Assembly (NCBI GenBank): GCA_005406025.1
Contig: BGZK01002040.1
Location: 20,286 to 84,285 of the forward strand
Source: Eumeta japonica
Taxonomy: Eukaryota; Arthropoda; Insecta; Lepidoptera; Psychidae
Direction of reading: 5' to 3'
DNA: 64,000 nucleotides
Program-made: the position numbers and the translations under genes
The notes under the pieces: generated by a model
What the model saw: the letters and a program-made list of their open reading frames with translations, nothing else
Told to the model about the DNA's origin: nothing
Databases searched by the model: none
Shown here: positions 49,427-61,399 of the stretch, piece by piece
Layout: each line of letters begins with the position of its first letter
How positions within the stretch are numbered: the stretch's first letter is position 1

Positions 49427-49583
49427 CAGCACGGCGGATGAAACTCTGCCACTGTGAAGTTAGTCACGAAAGCGTCACGCGAACACGGGGGAGAAGAGGA
49501 AAAGGTTGGTCGTGGAGAGCTGTGCCTGCGCATCACATATTTTTCAGTCAATTCAGAGGGGCAAAGTTTCGTGCGTTGTATTG
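49427..49583 (-). mobile_element. 157-bp TA-flanked MITE, copy D
   Basis: The right end CAAAGTTTCGTGCGTTGTAT + TG is followed by TA (49584-49585). The left tip CAGCACGGCGGATGAAACTC is more diverged. The body matches copy B in the same orientation. An apparent 169-codon frame across this region is a by-product and not a gene. Confidence 0.78.
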
Positions 49584-52500
49584 TACACATTTAACTTCCT
49601 CGACAATTTATTTGATTTATGGAAGACCCCTTATTTACAAGTATATCGCCGTTTTCCGAATTACCCATAGAGTTGTTCGTGAACACAAAATGTCGCCCCG
49701 ATGAGAAATATTCGCTATTACAATAGACAAGAGTGCAACATTTTAAGTAGAAGACGTGTTACCGTCATTTTTGGAATACTTTTAATTTAATAATCCTAAC
49801 GAAAGCAAAAAAAAAAAACAATTTTTTTAGACTTTGACGCGTGCCTCACACGCCTGTCTGTCAGAACTTATCATTAGCTCGCGTAAATTGTCGCAACCTA
49901 CGCAAGCGGTACGTATTGAATATTGTATTTGAATCGTCACGAAAGGTATTTGGTTCTTATCTAGCTATAGATAGCATTACTAGCTTAGATAGCACTATTT
50001 ATTCAGCTGTAGTTTCGCTCTGCCGCGAACGGTCACGCTCGACGCACGCCGCAGGGAGAGTAGAAAGTGATTGCGTTGCGATGCCCCAGAAATGAGTTAA
50101 CGGCATAAAACTATGCATTGCTGACATTATTATGTGTATACAAAGATGTAAACTTTTCGAAATTTTAACAAAGAACGATAATTTTTTTTTAGTGAGTCCA
50201 ACCAGATAAAAGTGCGTTAGAAAGTTGTCGTACTTTTTCGACGGACTTAAAAGTAAAAAAAGGAGATTGTTTCTTTTTTTTCGTATTGTGCTTGATTTTA
50301 TTGCTTTCACTTTGATTTGTCTTTTTTTTTCGTTTCAAACATGCCTTTAAAGTTTTATGAGTGTGTGAAATGCATCGGTTCTTTTCGTTTTGCCGGTGCA
50401 CCTTTTCGTTTTCCGTTTGGATTATTTCATTTTTAAATGGCTGTTGAATAAAATAAATGTACGTAACCTACCACTATAAAGCTTTTGCTTTTATTCGACT
50501 AAAATGAAATATTTAATGGAATATGTATGTTCGTTTTTGCACTACGGCGACCCCAATATATTTTTTTTTAATTCAAAGTTTTGCAATACATTTAGTATTA
50601 GGAGCTGCCAACGAAAAAAAAGTGAACTTCTTTGGCTATGACGCAACTTCAAAAAAAAAAAACATTCCCTGATATAGCACCCCAATAAAAACAAAATAAA
50701 TAAACGTGACGAAATTACTCACTGTAGTAGTAAAATCAATTCCGCTTTCGCCTTGCACCATATATTCTTCATTAGCAATAGGGTTTTGTCTTAATTACGG
50801 CGAAACTCTTTTAAAAACAATTTTTCAGGCTGAAATTCATATGTTTCTAACACACACACACACGCACACGACCACTCGCTCAGAGCGCCACACCGCGACT
50901 GCCGCAACGGCCTATCGCCGCTAATAGCGCCGCTATTAACTCTACACTCTGCGAACCGCCGGGCGACGAACGCAACGAAAGGCCTACAAAGAAAGTGATG
51001 TACGACGTTACGATCGCATTACCGTGTCCTATCTAACCGTCTACTATGTTATTTTTTCGTCATTTAGCATAGATTACGTCATACGACTGTTGGCGCTTTT
51101 GTACGGTAGGTTAAAACCATTTTAGTACCTAAATACTATCCAAGTCTCACAAAAATCTACACAAACGCTGGATCATGATACTGCGCAATTAACTTTGTCG
51201 ATGTTGATGCCTTACGGCGGGTCGTACCGAAAGTGTAACGTAATACGTAAACGTAATGTATGGACGATATGGATTACTTTCAGGAGTCACGTTTTTGCTT
51301 TTGGTTTGACCCATCTTTAATATAATTAGACTATTAGAGTTATGTTATTTAAGTTAAACTAGCGAAGCGTTTGAATAATAATTGTATATTTAATGATTTT
51401 GTATCGTATTTTTTCGCTATGTTGTCCGCCTGTTGTTTTTATGTTTAATTCAAAATGGGAATGATTCTATATATTTTTTTAAATCAACGGTGTGAAAGAT
51501 ATGGGATAGAAATTTTGACATTTCATCTGTATTTTATTTTATTCGCTTATTTTATTTTCCGTTAAGATGTGAGACAATTTCAAAATAAACTATTTTTGCT
51601 ATTCTATTACTCAAAATAGATATTTAATTATGAAAATCACCAAGTTGGAGAGGACTATCTTTTTCTCTACAGCGCCGCCCCGTGGGCATAGACCGAATCA
51701 CGTCATCTTTCATAACAATCGATCGCGACGTGAACCATGAACTCGATTTGGTTCCCGCTGTCGATCCCGATCCTGTTACAGTTCCCGATTCCAATCCAAG
51801 TTTCTAAATCCCTAGATCCTGATTCTGTGATTCGATTTCGACGAAATTTTTCCGGAGGAACACGTATCCTCATGTCCTCACACTGAAAACGCACGTAGTG
51901 CAAGTATTTTTTTTATGTTATAAAACGATCTCAATCACGATTTTGCTCGCGATTCCAGTTCTGCTCGCAAATCCGATACCAGACCGAAGTCGAACTTGAC
52001 TCTTCCTTGAAAATTGTCGTCACCAATAACCAATGACCTATATGTAACCACATTGGTCAACGCCAATAACCGATAAACATAATTAAAGAGAATTCGTTCT
52101 ACGTCCACGCGAGCAAAGTTGCGAGCAGAACCTAGTATCTCTATAAATTATAGTCTACATGTTATTCTGATGTATACGCTATAATATATATGAATGAATT
52201 ACATCAATACATTATTTAAGTATGTATAAACTATATATATAAAAGCTTAATCGAAATTCGTTCATTTTTTGCATGAAAAAGTAATAAACATCCATCCATC
52301 CTCATTAAAATTTCGTGTTTGTAATGTTATTAAAAGTAGGATTGTTGTGTCAGATATTCACCAATTTTATTACCTCATTACAGAGACGATAAAAATCGTA
52401 CACAACAATTCATTAGAAAATATTTTCATAAAAGAAAAACAAAGAAAAACTCTATAATAGAGTTTTTCATTGTTTTTCCTCCCCGTGACGGAGGAATACG

Positions 52501-53421
52501 ATTAATTTGTCGGCATTGCTATTAACGCTAAGACGCTCTTTCGAACGCGGCCAGACGGCATTGAGATGCCACGACAGCCTAGCCGCCCTTAGACGGGCCA
52601 AGGGGCGTCTTAGGCTTAAAGTACACGACGCAGAAGGCAACCAGAGGTTGAGATTCCCTTAGAAAGTTAAATAAAACGTATACAAAACATCGACATTTAA
52701 CGATTGCCCTAGCGTGAAAAGTTCCTGGGTCACAAACATGGGTTGGACCATTAATTGCCCGCATTCGCATTACAGGGCGCGCGATGGGTCGTAGATTGTA
52801 AGAAAGTTTAAGACGAGGGGGCTTGGACGTAAAATCATTTATCTTAATTTCGATGTTAAGTCGGATGTTAAAATATACTTATTAAAGTAGGCGAAAATGA
52901 AAAAAAAAAGTTAAGTAAATATGGTCAGAAGAAAAAAATAGTGCTTGAAATCTAAACTACATCTATTGTCAGTAAACAATAGCGAATAGCCTAAACACAT
53001 GCGCGTGCGACTCGGAAAAAACGTATTCGAACCCGTAAATGCTGCGTGATTGGTCTCTGCTAATAATTGCTTCAAATAATTTGACATTATTGTCATTAGA
53101 TAGCAAAGTCCAATTACAGCACATAAAATATCGATTTTAGTTATACAAAAAATATGAGGAAATCTGTTGTTTTGTAATAAATATTTTCTTTGTTTTCAAC
53201 GTTGTTTTATTTTCGTACACGTTTTATCCTTTTGTCATCCATAGAGCAAAAAAACATATTATTGTTATTTACTTATTTGCGTATTTTGTTTCTGCTTCAA
53301 CATTACGTATATTTTAAATTTATTTGGCACTAAATATGTATGATTTAAGATAAAGGTTATTATTCTGTTGAAATATACATATAAGGAATGAACAATTTGT
53401 GTAACATTACTATAGTTTATC
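49584..53421. other. Unannotated DNA with CpG-richer patches
   Basis: CpG-richer patches at 50020-50095, 50870-51010 and 52490-52620 give no recognisable product. A CA/CACG run is at 50851-50870. CTATATATATAAAAGC at 52231-52246 resembles the AT-rich opening of the Helitron at 55695, but no matching 3' end was found. 51720-51990 holds GATTCC/GATCC quasi-repeats. Confidence 0.35.
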
Positions 53422-53499
53422 ATATTTAAATAATTATGATAAATTATAATAAAGTCTCTCGAAGAGTTTATTATTATAAATTAATCATATAAAATATCA
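53422..53499. repeat. AT-rich imperfect palindrome
   Basis: ATATTTAAATAATTATGATA and following sequence folds back on TTTATTATTATAAATTAATC + ATATAAAATAT around AGTCTCTCGAAGAG, giving arms of about 32 bases with several mismatches. Confidence 0.6.
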
Positions 53500-54489
53500 T
53501 TTTAATTTATTATAATTCAATAAATAAGAGATTAAATAATATATTGTCTCCAACATATGTGATAATATTGATCTTCATAGTTAAATTCGATATCATCAGA
53601 ACAGTCTTGACTTGATTTTGTGCTTTTTCAGGATTTTATAGGTTTTTCGGCGAGAGTAAATTTAACTTTCATTTTAATTCCAGAAGATTACAAGTAACCG
53701 AATAGTCACTGGCATATAATTAATTATGAATATAGAATGTATAAATATAGTTCTCAAAATTAGGTGCTTTTTACGGTCAACAAATGCTTTAAAAAAAAGC
53801 ATAACCATCTATTTGCGATACAATATTAAATATGTGTATTTTGTTTTAAGAGATAATTAAACCATGAGGTAACACGAACACGACATAAAAATATTTTTAA
53901 GATATGCCAGATGATGCTTCTTTATTTGCAATGAATATGGCAGTCAGAATACTATCGAGTTCCGGATAATCTGCGCATAACACATTTTATTTAATAAAAG
54001 ATGCGTCGTAATTAAGTATTTAAATAGATAATTACATAAAATAACTAGGACATTGGTCGATTTTAATTATGACGAGTGAATACACCGCAGCTATGATTGC
54101 ATTATTGATTATTTTTAGTTTTTGAAGATTTTTCATTTACAATTCTTAGTGTATACAAAAAAATATTCAATCAATGACCTTTTAGTTATTCAAAGTTTAA
54201 ATTGTAATTTACTAGATTCAAAAGATTTGTTGTTTTAGACCATCAAATAAATGATTTTATTCAAATCATAACAATTGTTGAACCTGTTTTTTGTAATTAA
54301 AAATATATTTGCAAAAGCTTTAAAGTATGCAGTAACAGTATTATTCCTTATCAAATGTTATACAAAATAAGTTAGTTTTTTAGAGAAATATAACGCAGAT
54401 AAAATTTAGGTGCGTATGATTTAAAATTTTTAATTTCATTTAAAAATATTGAATAAAGATAAGCAATTATAAAACGTTCGTTTCGTTCG
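53500..54489. other. Unannotated DNA
   Basis: Very AT-rich; nothing recognised. Confidence 0.4.
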
Positions 54490-54670
54490 GTTCGTTTTAT
54501 CGAAAGGCAAAACTGCATGCGAAACATCACTGGTCACCGTCGCCCATGGACATTTGTAACCCCAGGGGAGTCGCCAGTGCCGTTGGCGGCCTCTTGAATA
54601 GGAATGGGATATTTGATGAAGGGGGAGTGGAATGATGGAAGGGAAAGTGGAGTAATACAAAAGTGAGTGG
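54490..54670 (+). repeat. Lepidopteran dispersed repeat, LINE-tail type
   Basis: CTGCATGCGAAACATCACTG, then GTCACCGTCGCCCATGGACA and GTCGCCAGTGCCGTTGGCGG follow the pattern of an abundant lepidopteran repeat thought to be a LINE 3' tail (recalled, not searched). Non-coding. Confidence 0.45.
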
Positions 54671-55694
54671 GCAGATATTGTGGCTTAATCCGTACTTAAT
54701 GCAGTTGTAATTTTTTTTTTCATTCAGTTCGTTGGCACGAATTTCTTGAAAAGGAAATCCCTACGAACTCTGAACGTGCAGATTTTTTTTTATGAGCAAT
54801 GAATTAATTTAATAAAAACAATGGGTATATAAAAAATTTGGTAAATTAATGAATAATCTTTTTATAAAAATAAATATTTTTATATTGTACGAAGTGCCAA
54901 TATTACTTTTGTTTTTCAATGTTTATAATATTCAGGTTTTGACATTTTTCGATGTAACGTTTAACTGGAATTAAGATTTAAAATCAATTTAAAATTATAC
55001 GCCAAAAGGGGTTATGGAAACTGGAAATGAGGGCTATGTATCGATGCTCAATCGATTCGGATTGTCTACTTTATTTGTCCAAAGCTTCATCACAAGCGAC
55101 CATTACTAACGAAAGACGAAAAATAAGGAACTTAACTAGTAATCAAGAAATAATACAAGCTTATCAGTTTGAATTAAAAACTACGGAATAAATAATAAAC
55201 AATCGAAACTAACTAAGCAAGCAGAAAAGTAGTGAATATCTTAGAAGAGTCGATCGACAGAATGCTTGATACAGTAACCCCATGCTCAGAGTTAAAATTA
55301 GGAAACTTTTACCAGATAGTATGCGTGCTGGCACAGAACAAGACAGGAAAAATCAGAACACGTTTCGATCGCTAAGCAATTAGTACAATCATATATGAAG
55401 ATAAGTAAAAGCAGGAATTAAGGAATAAAACATCGAGAAATATATAAAAAAGAGCAGGAATGGTGCTAAAGGTAATCCGGAATGTAGACAATACAGAAAA
55501 CCATAAAAACTCACCAGAGCTGATTCTGCTTTTTACAAAACTGGGAAATAAAATATGTTCTATCAATTTACTAACATAACTTCGATCGAACAAGAAACAC
55601 AGGTGTGTTTGTCCTCAAATATGGTAAGCCACTTTCAATCCTAGGTTCGTACCAGTCAATAAAACTTCTCAGTATGATCTAAATCTAAATCCAA
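54671..55694. other. Unannotated DNA left of the Helitron
   Basis: 55030-55600 is A-rich on plus and reads like worn coding sequence of a mobile element, but no motif could be placed. Confidence 0.3.
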
Positions 55695-55919
55695 TCTAAA
55701 TACTATATATATAAAAAACTAAATAATAAAAATAAAATGCTAATGTTTGTAAAGACAGGGTTTTCTCTATCACCACCAATTCCAATCAACTTCGCGTTAG
55801 GGTGGTAAGCACCCCTTGGTCTCACGGTGAGAATGAGGGAGTTTGGTCGCCGTGGATGGAAGTGGGTGGTTGTGGATGGCGAAAATGTGAAAAAGTATAT
55901 ATCTATCCTTATTTAATTT

Positions 55920-56240
55920 ATGAGAACTTCTGGAAATGATCTAGAAAACTCCAAAATGTGTGCAACTGTTAAAAATCGATCCAGAATGTTCCAGAAGGTT
56001 CTAAAAATTTCTGGAATGATCTGGAAAGTTTCAAAATGTCTGCAGCTGCTAAAATCAATATGGAATCATCTAGGAAGTTCTAAAAATTTCTGGAATGATT
56101 AAGAAAGTTCCAAAATGTCTGCAACTGTTACAATCAATCGATCTGGAATGTTTTGGAAGGTTCTAAAAATTTCTGGAATACTCTAGAAAGTTCTGAAATG
56201 TTTGCAATTGTTAAAGTCAATGTGGAATATTGTAGAAAGT
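55920..56240. repeat. ~80-bp tandem repeat in the Helitron leader
   Basis: Four diverged units are marked by ACTTCTGGAA or TTTCTGGAAT, with the TTCTGG word at 55928, 56009, 56088 and 56171 (spacings 81, 79 and 83). Each unit has the order TTCTGGAA, a GAAAGTTC-type word, AAATGTSTGCAACTGTTA and a GGTTCTAAAAA or AGTTCTAAAA word. The repeated words are GAA/TTC pairs that make up heat-shock elements. Confidence 0.85.
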
Positions 56241-56557
56241 TCTAAAAGAAATATGAAACGAATTAATTATCTAACTCATAAGGACTTCTAAAATTTTCTA
56301 GACTTTGCTGTAATATTCTAGATCATTCTAGAACGATCTACTATCACCCAAAAATGTTATAAAGATGCATGGTGGTCTGTCACTATCGAAAATAATCTTG
56401 AAAGTTATAAACCGAGATTCAGACAGTTTTCGTCAATTTGATTGTATTTGCAGTTGTGAGAAGATTAATAAAAATTGATAGTGAACAGTAATTAATAAAA
56501 TTCAAGTGGTTTTGGCAAGTGAAAAAGAACAAACTATCTGAATATTCTAGAGTATTC
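55983..56557. promoter_or_regulatory. Heat-shock element array upstream of the Helitron gene
   Basis: HSF trimers bind alternating nGAAn/nTTCn units. AGAATGTTCCAGAAGGTTCT (55983-56002) is a perfect four-unit site. GAATGTTTTGGAAGGTTC (56146-56163) and TTCTAGATCATTCTAGAA (56316-56333) are four-unit sites with one mismatch each. GAATATTCTAGAGTATTC (56540-56557), also with one mismatch, ends about 120 bases before the ATG at 56679. Two-unit pieces TTCTGGAA recur at 56009, 56088 and 56171. Heat or stress induction of the transposase promoter is inferred. Confidence 0.6.
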
Positions 56558-56678
56558 TGGTACTAGAAATTTCGGTGTATTATGGTATATGAACCAAAAT
56601 TCAGTGACTTCGCCAGTGTTATCATAATAACAATCAAGAGATTAATTTTGTGTAATTTTATTACATTACATAGACCTA

Positions 56679-59600
56679 ATGCCAAGGCGTAGAAACGTAT
56701 TTACAAAAGTTCCAGTGGATTCAAAAAGAAGAAAAATAGCACGTCGAACTGAAACAGAAGAACAACGAGAAAAACGGCTTTCGAATATTCCTAAAGGAGT
56801 TAAAAGAAAAGAACACATATTAACGAAGAAGTGCTATCCCGAACGAAAACTTTTAAAAAACGTCAATCTGCTGATCAACATGAAGTGGAAAATAGAGGTA
56901 GTAAAGAAAGAATGGCTAAGTTACGCAAAAAACGAGCTGTAACAAGTGAAATTGAGAATTTAGAACTTCAGGTGTTCAGTTCCATTATGACTGCAAAAAA
57001 CAATATAGTGAACATCCAAATATTGTCCTCGAAAAAATGAATACGATATGCGATTATTATCATGCGAGCAAATTTAAAAGCGAAGGCTGCTGGTTTGTGC
57101 TATTCGAGTGGTAAAGTCAAATTACTTGCATTAGAGGTATCACCACCAAAATTACTTTCTAATATGAATGGAATAACACCAGATTTCAATCATTTACTAC
57201 AATATATACGTCGATACATCTGTTGTTTTCAAATGACTTCATTTGGAGTTTCATTAATATGCCACGAAGAAAATTTCTGCCCAGTTTTCAAAGATCAAGG
57301 CCAAATTTATCATCGAGTTGGCTCACTTCTGCTGCTGTCCAATGAAACTTCCAAATTTCTTCAAGTATATTTCATTGGTAATGAAGAACTTGAAACAGAT
57401 CAACGTTGCTCTTACATTCAGGGACCACAACTAGATAATAATATAAAAATTATAGCATCTATTTGACGATCATAATCAACAAAAAATGTGTTTAAGACTT
57501 CTCTAGACTGAATCGTTGCAGATAATGATAAAATCGTCATTCGAGCAGGCAAAAGACCAACCGGTCAACACGAACGAAGGTTCAATGCACCTCAGACGTA
57601 CGAAGTTGTCGTAATAATTGTTGATAAAGAATGTGGTCGTCGTGATGTTATTATTCAACGCCGAAGTAATAAATAGCAATGTATTTCTGAAACACTTCAT
57701 AGTTATGATGTACTACAGTATCCGCTAATTTTTTGGTAAAGTGAGGAGTTATCACTTAACTATTCTACAAATCGATCCAGCTACAGGTATCGAAACTAAC
57801 AAAAAAGTATCAGGTGTGCAATTTTATGCTTATCGAATTATGACCAGAAATGGTGAACCGTATTTTAAATTGTCGGCAGTTATTTCAGCAGTTTATTGTA
57901 GATGTGTATGCTGAAATTGAAACGGAAAGATTAGAGTTTATTCGCCATCAACAGCGAAAGTTGCGTTCGGATGAATACATCCATTTAAGAGATGCTATGA
58001 TAAATGATGGAAACACTCGATACTATGGGAAAATTGGTCATAGTGCCATATACGTTACAGGAAATCCACGTCACATGCATGAATATGCTCAAGATGCGAT
58101 AACTTATGTCAGGAAACAGGGTCGACCATATTTATTTATAACATTTACATGTAATTCTTCGTGGGTTTACTTCGTGTAATTCAACGTGGGTGGAAATCAA
58201 AGAAGAATTACAATATGGACAGACAGCCAGCGATCGAATTGATGTAAAATAAAATAATTGGTACTGTTATTTGCTAGTTATTTGGTATTGTTATTTACTG
58301 TTATTTTCAATTGAAGAGCAGTAACAAAGACTGCCACATTCTCAAAACATAATTTGATTTCAAAATAAAATACAACCGAATCGAATAGATGATATCATCA
58401 AGGTTGAGTTTCCAAATGTGGAAGAAGAACCTGATCTTTTCAGTATTATCGTAAAAAACATGGTTCATGGCCCGTATGTGTGAACTAAATAGAAGTTCAG
58501 ATGAAAGATGAAAAATGTACGAAACGTGTTATCTTAAGCGATTTTTTTAACGAAACAGTTACAGGTGAAGACGGGTATCTGAAATACAGACATCGATCAC
58601 TAGAATAAGGCGGATTTACGGCTAAAATTAAAATACGAGGCTATGAAGAAATTCAAATTAACAATCAATGGGCGGTTCCACTTTTATCAAAAATGTTTAA
58701 TGCCCATATCAATGTTGAATACTGCAGTTCTGCAAAATCGAGAAAACATGTATGCAAATATATTAATAAAGACAGTGGTATAGCTATTTTTACGGTAACC
58801 AAAGAAAACCAGCGTGATGAGATAGTACTGTATGAAATGGGTGGTTACATTAGTGCCAAAGAAGCGATTTGGCGAATTTTAAGTTTTCCAATACGCGATC
58901 GAGATCCGCCAGTTCTCCATTTATCCGTCCATTTAGAAAACGAACAAGGTGTCTTTTTCACTAAAGAACCAGCACAAAAAGTTGCGACGAAACTATCATC
59001 ACGAATAACAGCCTTTTTTGAACTATGCCAGAAACATTCATTTGCTAAGACTTTACTTTACTTAGAAGTACCAAGCATGGGATACGACAAGTAAACAATT
59101 TAATCTTCGAAAATATTGAATGGAGAATTCAAGAGTAAAACTACAGGATGAGTCTACATAGTGTATCCAAAAAACGCTGAATGTTTCTATCTATGTGTAT
59201 TTCTTCACGCTATTTGTGGCCTAACCTGTTTTGAAAATTTGAAAACTGTCAATGGTAACATTTGTGAGACATATCGCGAAGCATGTAAAAGAATGGGTCT
59301 ACTAGAAAACGATAATAATTGGGAATTAGCTATGAATGAAGCAGCCCAAACGGCAGCAGCAAATCAAATTCGTGAGCTTTTCGAAATTACATTAAAGACA
59401 TGTACTCCTTCTAATCCAAGTCGACTATGGCTAAAATAATGAGAATATATGAGCGATGACATCTTGGTTGAACTACAATAACAAAACTCTGACTTAGAAA
59501 TTAATTTTAACGAAGAAATTTTCGACAAAGCTTTGATATTGATAGAAGATAAATATTTAGCAATGTCTAACCAAACGTTAATACAACTAAGTGTTCGATC

Positions 59601-61055
59601 TCCGAAACAAAGTCATCTGGATGCTATAAACAGTGGAGTTTTAAGAGAAACATATTATAATATTGACGAATTGAGGCTTTACATCCAAAACAACAAACCT
59701 TGTTAACTGATAGTCAAAAAAAAAATTATGATATAATAATGGATTATTATAAAAAGAGCAAGGTGGTATAGCATCTTTAGACGTACCTGGAGGCACATTT
59801 TTGATTAATTTAATTCTAGCTAAAATCCGTGCAAATAAAGAAATTTTTCTCACCCTGGCTTCATCTGGGATAGCAGTAACACTTATGGATGGTGGCGCTT
59901 TCTGGCTTAAAATTACTATTAAATATAGCTGACTATGAATTCTCGGTAGGTATGTAATATTACAAAATCATCAGCAAGTGAACAAATATTGAAACAGTGC
60001 AAAGCCATTATATGGGACAAAAAGCACAATGGCGCATAGAAAATCACTAGAAGCACTCAATAGAACACTTCTAGATTTACGCGACAACACGAATGTAATG
60101 GGAGTTATGTTGTTAATGCTATCACGCGATTTTCATCAAACGCTACCTGTCATTCTGAAATCAACACCGGCGGATGAAATTAACGCTTTCTTAAAGAAGT
60201 TAGTAATCTGGAAACACGTAAAAATAATTAAATTAACAACAATAATAATATAAGGGCGCAGATTTTAGGAGATGAAAAGGTACAAGAATTTTCTGAAAAA
60301 ATTTACAAATAAGAGAGGGAACTTATCGAATAGACGAAAATACTGGCCAAATCACATTAACTAATGAGTTATGTAATGTTGTTGAAACACCGGAACAACT
60401 TATAAATGAAGTATATCCAAGTGTTGCTGAAAATTATACCAATTCAGAAAGGTTACGCGAACGAATTAATCTAGCTACGAAGAACGACATTGTCAACGGC
60501 ATCAACAACATCATCCAGGAAATGATTTCAAGACAAGAGAAAATCTACACGTCAATAGATACAATGACTGATGAACAAGAAAGCATCAATTTCCCTTCTG
60601 AATCTTTAAATTCATTAAATGTTCCAGGAATGCCATTACAACATCTTAAGTTAAACGGTGGTTCACCAATTACTTTATTACGAAATTTGAACTCGCCGAA
60701 ACTGTGTAATGGTACGAGACTCTGCATCAAACAGATACAAAACAACATCATCGAAGCCATTATAATGGCTGATAAAGTAAAGGACAGGTAGTATTTATAC
60801 CATGGATACCTTTAATATCAAATGGATTGCCCTTTACTTTTAAACGTTACAATACCTTGTGAAGTTGCCTTAGAGCATGACTATCAAAAAAGTACAGGGC
60901 CAAACATTCCAATACTATGGCGTAGCCTTAAAGGAACCATGCTTTACACATGGCTAATTATACGTCGCATGCTTACGAGTAGGATTATCTCGAATTTGTT
61001 CATTTACAGTCCAGACAATAAAACTATAAATGTAGTCTATAAGCAAGTATTGTAA
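56679..61055 (+). pseudogene. Helitron Rep/helicase (RepHel) gene, decayed
   Basis: The gene would encode a protein of about 1,450 residues joining a HUH nuclease (Rep) to a Pif1-type helicase. Blocks in order: basic N-terminus with RRTETEEQREKRL (56740s); Helitron N-domain with YSSGKVKLL and RRYICCFQMTSFG (57100-57250); Rep lead-in LFITFTCN (58132-58155); HUH remnant LPHSQ (58331-58345), where His-x-His has become His-Ser-Gln; Rep tyrosine block KHVCKYINK, where the first Tyr of the usual pair is His (58747) and the second survives (58759). In the helicase, PGGT (59786-59797) runs straight into FLINLIL, so the Gly-Lys-Thr of the Walker A loop is missing. Walker B IIWD (60007-60018) is followed by Lys and a frameshift. 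Later blocks are RDFHQTLPVI, a GMPLQHLKLNGGSPITLLRN segment and a final SPDNKTINVVY to the stop at 61055. There are many frameshifts and stops. Clearly inactive; ends may still be mobilised in trans. Confidence 0.9.
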
Positions 61056-61287
61056 AAAGTAATTTAAAAAAATGTAACTAAAATTACTGATGCCTAAAGA
61101 TGTTTCTTATTTTGACTTTTAATTATTTCAACTCGTTAATTAGTTAACTAATTTGATATACTCTTTATACACCGTGTGTTTTATGGTGAAATAAGTCTCT
61201 CAATATCTAAGATAGAAATCTATAATATATACGTTAAAAAATTGATTATTAAATATTTTTTATACCATTAAACATGCGATGTATTTT

Positions 61288-61317
61288 AACCCGAAAAACG
61301 CCGGGTTTCGCTGCTAG
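61288..61317 (+). mobile_element. Helitron 3' terminal hairpin and CTAG end
   Basis: Stem AACCCG/CGGGTT with loop AAAAACGC, then TCGCTG and CTAG, then T outside the element. This is the standard Helitron termination signal. A near-palindromic TACTATAGTAGTACTAG-rich stretch just outside (61340-61395) is host sequence. Confidence 0.85.
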
Positions 61318-61399
61318 TTAAGTAATATTTATGAAATACTATAATCAGTACTGTACTATGGCAGTAGTATAAGTATACTATAGTAGTACTAGTTACTGT

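Larger units (their letters stand above)
55695..61317 (+). mobile_element. Helitron, about 5.6 kb, both termini present, inactive
   Basis: Rolling-circle transposon. The proposed 5' end is TC at 55695-55696 (TCTAAATACTATATATATAA), preceded by a host A. The 3' end is CTAG at 61314-61317 followed by a host T, giving the classical A-T insertion site without duplication. Just inside the 3' end is the expected hairpin (AACCCG at 61288-61293 with CGGGTT at 61302-61307), whose stem ends 6 bases before CTAG. Between the ends lie a roughly 1-kb leader with tandem repeats and heat-shock elements and one long Rep/helicase gene. The 3' end is secure; the 5' end is chosen by sequence type and could be off by tens of bases. 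Confidence 0.85.

Noticed and set aside
49195..49704. A 169-codon open frame on plus
   Set aside because: It spans MITE copy D and its flanks, has no domain, and similar frames arise in the other copies simply because the MITE body is GC-richer and free of stops.
58250..58310. A small insertion within the Helitron Rep domain
   Set aside because: The stretch can be explained by decay and partial deletion of the segment before the HUH motif; no repeat ends or target duplication bound it.
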